Source of the DNA: Reticulitermes lucifugus
Taxonomy: Eukaryota; Arthropoda; Insecta; Blattodea; Rhinotermitidae
Direction: 5' to 3'
NCBI GenBank assembly: GCA_026260175.1
Contig: JAKCWW010000761.1
Coordinates: forward strand, 9,485-69,800
Length of the DNA: 60,316 bases
Below, piece by piece: positions 24,701-36,700 of this stretch. Below the pieces are notes generated by a model. The model searched no databases. It was not told where the DNA came from and was given only the letters and a program-made list of their open reading frames with translations. How positions within the stretch are numbered: position 1 is the first letter of the stretch; every line of letters starts with the position of its first letter. Both the position numbers and the translations under genes were made by a program.

Positions 24701-27700
24701 GGCCTTCTAGGGAGAACTTTACCTTTATCTTTTACACTAAGGAAGAACCAATAACATAATAATGCACAGTTAGTTCAAGTACCTTCTCCATCGCATGACG
24801 CAGGGTGTGTGGCTCCTCCATCACATGATGGATCAGCAGGGTCGACAGACTGAGGAACCCCGTAAATGATGAGTCCTGAGTCAAGTTCAGAAGCAAACGT
24901 ACACCACCCAATCCACCAAAGATCATGGCATTTTCAAAGTTGCGTGTAAGCCGCAGACAAACCCTCATCACAGCATGAAGTGTGTCCCGGTCCACAGGAA
25001 TGGCCAACAACCCCACACAAGCTCTACGAAAGAAAAAAGAATGTCATTTCCTGTACCAATTAGAAACAATCTTTTGAATGTACTGCTGCTGCTGCTGCTG
25101 GTGGTGGTGGTGGTGGTGATAATGGTAGTGAGGAGGATGTTTTATACTAACAGATGTCTTCACCGCATATTTCAGCAGAGACAAAATATAAATTACAGGC
25201 TTACCTTACAATAACTGCCATGTCAGATCTTTCTAGTCCGTATACCACAACATTCCTCTTTTTCTCCCGTTCTTCCGTCACACTTGACTCTTCAACTTCC
25301 ATCTTCTCTGCCTTTTCCTTTTCAAAATTCTTTTCCTTAGGTGCATGATCCCTACCCTCTGCTCTCTCTCTTTCTATTAAAGACATTGTGACAGGCCGGC
25401 GGTTCCCTGTCTCCTCATTCACCTATAATGGACATTGTAAAACTGATGTCATCACTCCTAACCTACAAAATCATAAAACTGATCTCATCACTCCTAACCC
25501 ATTAAATACTTTCCAGTTCTTTTCAATATAAAGTTCATACATTCCTGCTGACACAAAGAGAAGTCTTAAACAAAATTTGGGGACAGAGCTCTAGCATGCC
25601 CAGTTATGATGGTTCATCAGTTATCAAATTAAAATATTCTGATCCATCATTTCCAGTTCAACATAGTTTCAAAAACATTCATGAAGCCTAGCACCACATA
25701 GGCTCTGATATGTGCCAATTTCAAACTGAAACAAACCCAGCAGTTCTGCATCAACACTACGTTGGAAGATTTCATTTCCCCAAAAGCTGCATTCTAAATG
25801 TGCAGGTAACATTCTAATATTCCACACTACTGAGCTATACAAGTTACTGACATGGTATCACTTTGCATGGTTGGCATGTTATGTTCAATTTCTTGAGAAA
25901 AATGGCATTAAGAAAAGTTACTATTTTTAACAGATCCAATATCATACTTAGTGAAAAGGCTTGCTCCTACCTCATCAGTTCACATGCTACATCTAAAGAG
26001 TCAGATTCAGAAAACATAAACAACCTTGCACTAAGTATATACATGGTACAAATGTGATATTACAAGATCATCATATATAAACTCAAGGACTACACACGGA
26101 GTTACAAATTGCGTTATTAAATCATATACTGAGATTTAACCACAAACCTTCCATTAAAAGCTGGTAAAAATACAGTATTTTATCCCCCCCCCCCAATTTC
26201 TTCTCTAAAAGTGTGGGTACAAATATTACGTGAATAAACACAGTACCTATGAATTTGTTTTCACTTCAAAAGCAGCCTTAAAAATTGCTTCATACACACC
26301 AAATTTTCAAAGTGCAGGACATGCAGAGGTACGTTAGCTCCAAGTACACCAGAACAAAATGTACACTGTTAGAAAACCTTACATTTTTCAAATGTATGAA
26401 ACTTTTAATCCACAGAAATAAATAATCGGTAGTTTAACTATACGACAACAACACCCTGTACAGTTAAACTACCTGTGGAACGTTTCCAATGGTTGGAACA
26501 TACCTGGCTCATTGCTCCGAACTGAATCATGTATCTCCTGCGACCACAACTGACACGCACCATGCTATCACCATTCCAGTACGCATCATTAATTAGCTTG
26601 TTGTTAGTAGATGAATACGTCGTCCACTTCCCAGATGTTAGATCAAACCACCTCCATATGCGATTTGTTACCTACAGAAACAACGAAACCGGCACGACTC
26701 AGTATGCCTCATTAATAATCCAGCTTGCTTTGAAGCAGAATATGCAGAAACAGTAAAGAATGAGGTTCGTGTCCTTCACAAGTACAACACAAATATTTCA
26801 CTTTACTTTAATACTAGTAACATACACCTTCTAACTACTCAAAAGAGGAGGATTACATAGGGAACCAAATTTAAACAGTACATTATTTACTTACATACCA
26901 ACAATGTTGCACATAACAATATTAATTGATTGAAAATGTCAAACCCTACATATGTTTCGGCTCTGCCTGAGCCATCTTCAGGGGTTACTATTAAAGGCGT
27001 CCACTACTTTCACACTCAGTATGTTGGTTAGAACAAGTATCTGGGTTTCATTGCAGCCGTGGGTTTAGACACTGTGGCACTGTACACACTGATGAATTTT
27101 AAGGTTTGGTTTGTTATATCGTCGTGGAGAGAAGCTAGTGATCGGTGTCGGAGCTAGCTTCTCTCCACGACGATATAACAAACAACAAACCAAACCTTAA
27201 AATTCATCAGTGTGTACAGTGCCACAGTGTCTAAACCCACGGCTGCAATGAAACCCAGATACTTGTTCTAACCAACATACTGAGTGTGAAAGTAGTGGAC
27301 GCCTTTAATAGTAACCCCTGAAGATGGCTCAGGCAGAGCCGAAACATATGTAGGGTTTGACATTTTCAATCAATTAATATTGTTATGTGCAACATTGTTG
27401 GTATGTAAGTAAATAATATCTTAATCATGCACGGTATATACAACTTCAAATTATTAAAGAGTACAACTCAAGAGCAGGCATACCCTTGTTCCCAGTCATT
27501 ATCATGTCATCCAGCTAACTTATAACGTGTCTGGTAAGAACAGACGGGCCTCTTGAAAAATTGACAGTATGACAAAAGCCACTGCCTCAGTTTTACTTTC
27601 ATCAGCATTAGCAGAGGATTAAAGGCACATCAGCTGCAGTGCCCATTTGCGCAAGGACAAGAACTAATCTCTCATTTTACAATGAGGGGTTGCAGGCCCC

Positions 27701-30700
27701 CCATCAAGTGGCAGAAGGGTTTTTCCCAGCCACATTCTAAAGTATGTGAAAATACTTTCTATACAAAACAAAAATGTCCACATATATTCACTGTCTAAGA
27801 ACCAACTAAATGCACTTTTTCACTTTCACTTCTTATTTACAAATTCACCCCTACACATGTTTCGGTCACCTTAAAGACCATCATCAGGGTGTACAAAATT
27901 ACGTTCAATCTACACCCACATGTATTCACTCTGCGGTCACAAGCAGTTCAGTCAAACTGTATGCAGGCCTCAATCATTTTTTAAGTTAAAATGTAAATAT
28001 GTATAAAAACACTGTATATAAAACTATAAAAAGATTCGTCATTATCTAAAATGTTAATTCAACCACGTGTATATCTTGTTGTCACGTCTCCTCTTGTTAA
28101 TTTGCTGGTACTTGTATCTTGGTTTTGTATTATTGGTAGTTATTTATTTGGTTGTGTCCTGTTATTTTGTGAGTGTCCTCTGTGTACGGTGTAGAGGGAC
28201 TGTCTGTCGTGTGGTTCGTAGACAGTGAATTGCTAAACAAGATGCACGGTGAGATTAATATGAAGTATGTCCACATATATGTTGTTGTCAAGAGGTTAAC
28301 AAACAGACAGGTTCAATTCTGGGGACTTGCTAGTATAACATATGCTTCAAGTGTAACAAATTTTAAGACGACTCACCTTGTACATCTTGTCTCGCCTCTG
28401 TGTGCAAGTTGCTACTTTCTCAAGCAAGTCAATCAACAACAACAGAGGTGCAAGCCACTTGGGTGTCAACACCTCACCACAAGCTGTAAGTGCTTCCTGT
28501 CCTTGTACCAACAGCTGCACTAGTGACGGCAGAATCTTGGATCTCTGAACGACTTGAGCACAAGGCACACGCATCTCCTGAAAGACCTGTTTCAAGAAAG
28601 GAGGAACAGATCCAGAACAAAAGTCAACATTTAGAAAGCACAGGATTATCATACAAACAAACAGCTTGTTGGTTGTCGTAACAGCAAAAATATGATACAC
28701 GAGACAAGTGTTATAGCTGACATAAGGAAATGAAAAAGTAAGGAATGGAGGTAGCTATGATAGATGTTCCATCACCCACTGAGGTCATGTTCCACCATCA
28801 GATAATGTGAAGTGACACGTTTACCTGAAAGCTACTATCCCAACTTTTTCCACACCTCTGCATATAGCTGAGGTAAATATGTGGAATTTTCTTCCACCTA
28901 AACTAAACTAAACTAAACACAGGAGATATGGCATAACTTGACTGTAAAAAAGCTATGTGAGTTACCAAACTCAGACAATTATGGAATGCATAAAAGTGTA
29001 CCATTTACAAAAAGTAAATTCTTGTACCTCACAGACAACACAGTCTGCTTCAACTGTTATGCTTAAGTCATGAACCGTTTCTTCAGTCTCCACGCATACC
29101 TCACACAGAACAGACTACCTCAATCATAAACACAAATACCAGTAAGATGTACATAGATATTCATATCATCATCATCTTTATCATCTTTCGTGCTACGACA
29201 CTTTTGGGGTCCTCGACTCCATAGGTCTCCACGTAAAGTGTTATTTTTGTCCATTTTTCACAAAAATTGGAATGAGTTGAAGAATTTTAGCAAAAATCCC
29301 AAATACAAAATTTCATAAAAATTGTCCAGCGGAATTCTTGCTGTTCCATGCAGACAGATGGCCAGACATTGAAAAAGCCGAGTCAACAAAGACTATTCGC
29401 TAAACACAGGAAAAATATACAAGACACAGAAGTGAAGTATGTCAAGTAATGGGCATATCGAATTTCACAGAGCAGAAAACAAAATGATTACACAAACACA
29501 AGGCATAAAATACCTGAATCATACTGGCCAAACTTGCATCATACTAGAACAAAATTCGACTAACAAAATTACAAGTATGGAAAAACGTTCCTTTCTTTCC
29601 TTGTGCCCAAGAATATGACTCAGCAATAATTTGTCACTGTACATTAATTCTTTAAATAATAAAATGACAAATAATTCAAATAGCAAATTCTGAATTGAAT
29701 CTGGGAACACAGTACATTTGAATTCACTGTTCAAATTTCAAAACTCACATCAAACACACAAACACACTCCACTTAGACATAAGCTAGTGGAAACATACAA
29801 AATTATTATACCTACCATCAGTTACAAACAAAAAAAAAACCAACATAAGAATGTAAATCACAAACAGAATCAATACTGCAAGAAAATGGGCCCTGTTATC
29901 TGGCAAGAACAGAATTAATTTGAACTGGGAAAACAAACGGAACTTGAACAATATTACACAAACTGTACATCATTAGTTACATTAATATACGTGTGCTGTC
30001 ACGACAAACACTACCTATCAATCAGCTCAAACCACTCGTTTGCACGATGTAAACGTTAGAAGTTACACAAAACAATCAGCATTACGGCCCTAACAGCAAG
30101 AGCAAAACCACAAATGGTTACAAAAAAAAAATCAGCATCAGGCATTACACGATCAGAATGAGAAACTTAAAGTGTTTTCTTCCATACCTCAAACAGCAGA
30201 GTAAACAAATGAATCCGTCCAGTAATTTTCACAGCTGCATTCGAATTCATCAACTCGGACACAACCTGGCTCGGGCTTTCACCTGCCTGCATAGCCTCCA
30301 ACAGATATTTGGCTTTATCAGAAATCTGCAATAAAATATGTATGGTCCAAAAATGTGAGTTGTAAATCCTGGCTGACAATTTGAAAACCTAGAGTAAATC
30401 ATCAGAAGAAATGTCAGGACTTAAAAATTCTTCTGATTTGTCGAGTCCTTACTTTAACAACTTGCCCCATGTCTCAAAAAAAGAAGAACCCTTTTATTAT
30501 CCTAGCCGACATGCTGGCCAGGTATAAATCACAAATTTCACCTATTCCACATCACTAGCATGCTGGTAGAAGGAAAATAAATGAACATACTATGTAAACC
30601 AAGCATTAGAGAGTCTATGCTTCCTCGCCTGCTACACATCTCACACCTCTGATAACCTTGCCACTTTGCCCTTTACTTCTAACAGGCTTTGAACACAGTG

Positions 30701-33700
30701 CTGCCCCACTACTGCACACTAAAGTTGAGACAGAGAAAGAATGAACACATTCTCCCTTGCACATATGCCAGCAACTACCTCACCCCGCGAGACTTCCTCC
30801 GTACATCATCACTTGTATTCTGGACTTTCTGTTACGAATTCCCCAAGACGAATAATAAAATTTTGTTTTATTAAACTCAACTGCACTTGTTATTAAATTC
30901 ATTACATTTTATTAAATTCCATGAAATAGTTGAAAGTAACAATAAATTACAATAAAGCAAACTGCTCTGTCCTCCTAAGACATGACATGAATTTGGTCTA
31001 TCACAAATTTCCCCTGATAAATCATTTTATTTCAATAACACTACTTATAATATATACTGTAATGTACATTACCATTTATTAAAGACAGTCACAATAATAT
31101 GAACAGTCATGAGTAACTACGAAGTAAATTTCTCCCTCAACTTAAGACAGGGAGGTGAGGTGGGCTGGGTGGTTGGTTGGAAGGAGGAGGTATGCACCCA
31201 AGTTCTTTCTGCGGGACACTCAAGTGTAGTCAAAACCGTTCCTTGCTTGATAATATTACAACCTGATTAGCTGGCAAAATGGAAAAGATGTAACTTTTTG
31301 GAACACAAAAATCAAGGCATGTATCAGTTTTGGCCAACAAAGCCAAACAACATGATCACCTCAGAGGTAAATTTCACGTTATGCTCAAACTTCCTCCAAT
31401 TACAACCTCAAGCTTCATACTGTTTACAAAGTGTCAGCAATAGTCACACTGACATTTTTCATATGCTGGTGTTCAATGTAATTTAGCAACATACGCCTTA
31501 CTTTTATCAAAAAGCCACTTACATCTGCCACCAGAGTATCCAACATTTCATCCCGCCACACCTCGCCATTACGTTTTGTGATGGTCATAAGCAGGTCACA
31601 CACTCGATAGACCGTTTCTGGCAGAGTGTCAACAAGATTCAGGCATGCTGGTAACGCCATCATCGTGAACTTGTCAATGGCTTCTTTGCTGAGAATGTGC
31701 GTCTCGGGTTCCTGTGGCACAGACACAAACACCATCAGCATGCTATCTCCTTATGTATGATACACAACTGGGCACATGCTGCTAGAACCAAGTTTGAAAA
31801 ACACACCTCTTTTGTTTGCTTTTGCTTTGTGCCGTCCTTGCAGTCAGCATCACGCATTATTTTCTCTCCTAGAGACATTGCTATTGCTCGTAGCATTTGG
31901 TCTTCCTCTGTTAGATCAAGATCCATGGACACATTCTGCAAAACAGTGAAGTATATAGATTCTGCTATCATTGTGCACAAACTGGTTTTGTCTTCTCTGT
32001 GTCAAATCAATTCTGTCAATTCTAAGAGAAGTTTAATTACTGAGACTAAGTTTCATTAGTTATTTATTTCTGTCCTTCAAGACAACAAATTCTGAAAATC
32101 ACAAATACTGTGCAATTCCTAAGTTTACTCTTCAACATAGCAAAGCATGCAGACAAAATCACATCTGAAGTTAAGCGAGTCAACATTATTTTCTACTGAC
32201 ACCAGTCAGCCTTCTGTACAATTTGACTCAACTAATAAACATTTGATTTGAATTAGTCAACACAATGAAAAAGCAAACACACCTTTTGCATACTTTCTTA
32301 TTGCATGTTCACAGCTGTTAACAATGTAACAACAATGACAATTCTCATTACAAGGCAACCAAGATGAGGACATCGCACCCACCTGTGTTGTACAAGCAAA
32401 TGGTGATGGATTGCTAAGTAGATAATCAGTGGCTTGTTCAACATTAGGTGCATGGAGCAGGGCCTCCACACAGTGCTCTCTACTGAAGCCCATGTCCATT
32501 AGCTGCAACAGCCATGCCTCATTGACATCTGGTTCGAAAGTGTCAGCTTGCGGTCGACGTTGGGCTACTGCGGTGGTGGTGGTGGTGGTGGTGCCACTAG
32601 AAAGCGGGGTGGGGACAGCACTGGAGTTGCCACTAGAACTATTGCTTGCTTCTGCTCCTCCTTGGACCAGAACACTCTCTTTCTCTTTGCTAAGTCGTTC
32701 CTGCAAAATCAGAAACACATGCATATCCTCCATTTCAATGAAGTCAAAATTATTCACAGCACAGTCAGAGTAACAAAATAAACAAGAAGGCTCTGTAGAC
32801 AGTGGTCAAACAAACAGCAGTAATTCAGAAAAACCGATGACTGAAAAAAATAAATGCCATAATTTAGCATGGACCAACGACTTGCAGAAATCTGTAAGGC
32901 CAGTCTAAGCAACCAGAATATCATGACATACAAGAAATTCCATTTAACCACATTTACCAGCATATATAAGAGTGAGGGTTTCACATATTCACTGTGGGTG
33001 AACGGGGAGAGATAACACACCAGTGAAGTACTATGAAGCAAACGAGCGTTTCTATTTCTAGGGACACATTCAGTCAAAAATCAGTTAAGACCTCCCAACA
33101 CTTAGCAGGACAGCAAGAGTAATGTTACCAATGATAAGGCACAGAAAGACTAAACCTAGAAGCTGATCTGCATTCCCGATCTTCACATGTGGTAAGAAGC
33201 AACTGACGGACGTGAGACAACTCATTGGTACGCAGTGTGTCGTATGTGGTCCTGTACATGTATGTAATTATATCAGATTTACGTGTTTGTTTGCTTTTAC
33301 TGTAATTCTTATACTGCTTACTGTATCTACTCTCTGGACGTGTCCAATATCATTCTGTAATGATTTCCAGGATCCTGCCTAGGGCATGGATGTCTCTCTC
33401 TTGTGAGTGTTGTGTGTTGTCAGGTAGAGGTCTCTGTGTCCAGAGGAGTCCTACCGAGTGTGGTGTGTCTAAACTGTGTGATCGTGAAGCCTCGAAAAAT
33501 GAGGCAGCCTAGGCCCCCAAGGGGCTGTCGAGCCATTGGGGGGGGGAATGATTTCTAGGCCAAAATACAATACAATACAAGTGTAAAGGATAAAAAAGTA
33601 TCAACTCACAGACATGATTTTCTCTCCGCGAAGGATGTGTCGCAAGATGGCCAACATTGACTCTGATATGCGTGCCCCATATGAACTCAATGGTTTCTTG

Positions 33701-36700
33701 CCCCACATCAGCATTACCGCATCAAAAGCAAGCTGAAAAACAAACACTTCCCAGTTCGATGCCACATGTGCTGACATTTCCCTATACTGACTACAACAGA
33801 ATTACAAGTTAACATAAAAATGATGCTGAACTACTACATGACACTACATCAAGTATGAACAACTATAAATATTACAACACACTAAATAGATCACTTACTT
33901 TATGAATTGTCATGAGATACTTCAATGGATCAAAAGGCTTGTAGATCGCACCATGCTTCATTGTGATAGTGTGTGGTGAATCAAGAATCGCTTTTGGATT
34001 CACCATCTTTTCAAGCAGCAGCAACCATGTATCAAGGAACTCGCCAGTTCCATCGGTCAAATCCGGGTGCTCAAGGCCCTCTTCAACATTTACAGTTAAT
34101 CCATTTGAGAGAGCCCAATGGAATGTGCTGGTAATAAAGAAAATTAGAAACAATTTTCATTAAAACTGCCTTTCTCAACTCAATCCTTATACACACGTGT
34201 TCTGATACTGGGCACATTTCTGTATGTCAGCTACATAAACATTTGTTGTACAAAAAACTTCTTTTGATAACAGGATCTTCTTACAACAGAGTTTAAAAAC
34301 ACATCGAAAAATGTATCAGCGTCAAGTACAAAAAGCCAACAACAATAACAAACCACTTCATTAATACTTACTCAAAAAAGGCATTCTGTCCTCCTAACTG
34401 GACAAACTTCTGCAACATCAAATGGTAAGGATACTTCTTTTCATCAAACAACATAGGAGATGTAAATCCAACAGAACATATCAGGAATGTCAACCTACAA
34501 CAAATATTACAACAGCCATAAAATAAATGGTCTACCACACAATTAATAGACAATTGCAGTCAAACACAACAAATGATTTATTGTAAAAACATAGTTTTTA
34601 CATGATTATGCTATACATTTCAGCCACAATGGCCACGATCAGGCAAAATCTCTAAAAAAATGATCTATTCATTCTGTAACTGGCACAGTATCACTACCAC
34701 TTCCACCTACTGTGGTCAATACACACAATGAATTGCACTGCTGAAACTGAAAGACGCTAATACAGAGACTGATGTGGAAATTAAAGCAGAAAAATTGCAA
34801 GTAATAAAATCATCAGAGAACAGAAAGGCCAACAACTCACTCCAACTTCAAGTTACTTTCAAGACACACTTACTTGAACTTTGGAATTATCGTGTGGGGT
34901 AACCTGGTCCAGTTAAGACCATTAGCTAACAAAATGTTCAGAGCGGTAGCTACCGCACGTGCAGCTGGCGTTGGAAGAGCTGGGGTATTGGGCACTTGCT
35001 GACCTCTTCGTGCTCGAATTGGTGAGCCAACACAAAGCTACGAGAAAAACAGCAATTATTTTCGTGTTTTCTAAAAGCTAACATAAATCTGTATAGTGAT
35101 AAAGCCTCTTACTATTAACAGCAGGCCATCTCCATCCCTGCAATTAAACACGTACTAGGCACGTCTCACTGATCAGTATTCAATACACAATTTCTTTATA
35201 CCAGAGAAACTGTGTAATACATTATGAACACAACACAAAATTACAATTCACCTGGGAGTCTACAAATGAACAGAAATATCTGTGCTTTTTCTGCAAATGA
35301 GCAGATCATTAAATCCATTACCACAGTTCTACAAAATGGGTCCACAAATTTTCCAAAAATCTAGTAGCAACCTAAAAATTCTAGGCACCACATGAAGGAA
35401 GTTCCGTATCGAGGACCCACAAAAATTAGGCACCTCTGAACAAGAGTCAGTCACCCAGGCGACATGCCGCCCAGGATTTGCGCACCGTTCTAAAACATTC
35501 ACTTTATAATTTCAACCATTCTGCATCACAACATTTCACACAGTTAAAAACTCAAAATTATGGCACTTACGGAACAGGAACTCAGCCCAATTAAAACCTG
35601 TACGTTCAGTCATTCCCCCTCTAGGCTATAAGAGCAAAGTTCTGAGACATACTCAGAAGAAACCTTCCTTTCTTGTGGGCAGTGTCACAGACACGCAGTG
35701 GAATTACAATAACAAACCACAAATTATGTAACTTTTTATACATGAATCATACAAAAGCTTTAGAATAATACTCCAAAAAATAGGCACCATAACCAAAATT
35801 GTCAGTACCACATCAACCCAATGCCCAATATTTTGTCCCTTTTCACAAAGAGAATGCTGAAACAAGCCTAAGTGATCTTCTACTACATAGAATGCAATCT
35901 AGCTTTTAACATGGGGGAACAGAAACAGTCAAAATCCTGTCTACCACACCATAAATATTCATGCCCTTCATTGTCTTATAGATGCACAAAAATTCAAAAA
36001 CTTGTAGACCAATACTAACACATTAGTAAGACACAGATCATAACGCCTGATGATAGATTATCACTGAAAGGGAGGAAAGGCATAATTAATACAAATTATA
36101 TATGATACATAATGCTAAAGGTGAGATTCCCCGGTGCATAAGCATCTATAAAAGGAATTCATAGGTTGCATTTACAAACTGTGGCCTTGAAAGGAGTGAC
36201 AGCCAGTACATAAGTATAAGCCCAAAGATGGGAAGATCATGTGTCTTTCAGACCCATCGTAACACAGCTGGTACTAACACTGAGAAAGAAAGAACGTATG
36301 GTTGTTAACTCACCTTGACTAGGAGCCCAAATAATTCTGCCAAGGTCCTTCCAAGTCTCGATGAAGCGCCCAGTAAGGGTTTAATATATTTCAACTGTAA
36401 AGCTGGAGGAAGCATGTGATTGCTGGATTCTGAGTCCACCTCCATTGCAGTCTCTGATGTTGAAGCATCCATTGCGTTGCCAGACTGCTGCGAATCACCC
36501 TGCAACAGACAAAGACCAGTTTATTTAGTGCACAGACAAAACTCCGTGAAACAACAATCTGCTACATAATATTCCTTGTGCAGTTACCACAATTTAAGAA
36601 GTTCCAGTTTATTCTGATGGTCCATTACCATTCTTTAAATAAATAAACTAAAAATCAACCAAAAAGGAGTCTCACCACCAATTATCCTCTGTCAATTCAG

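Larger units (their letters stand above)
26882..27417. repeat. inverted-repeat element with hammerhead-like motif at each arm (E4)
   Basis: The longest palindrome, 536 bp: arms of about 260 bp from ATTATTTACTTACATACC to GGTATGTAAGTAAATAAT, nearly identical through CTCCACGACGATATAACAAA. Followed by ATGCACGGTA at 27427. Lies in the intron after exon 24. Confidence 0.9.
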
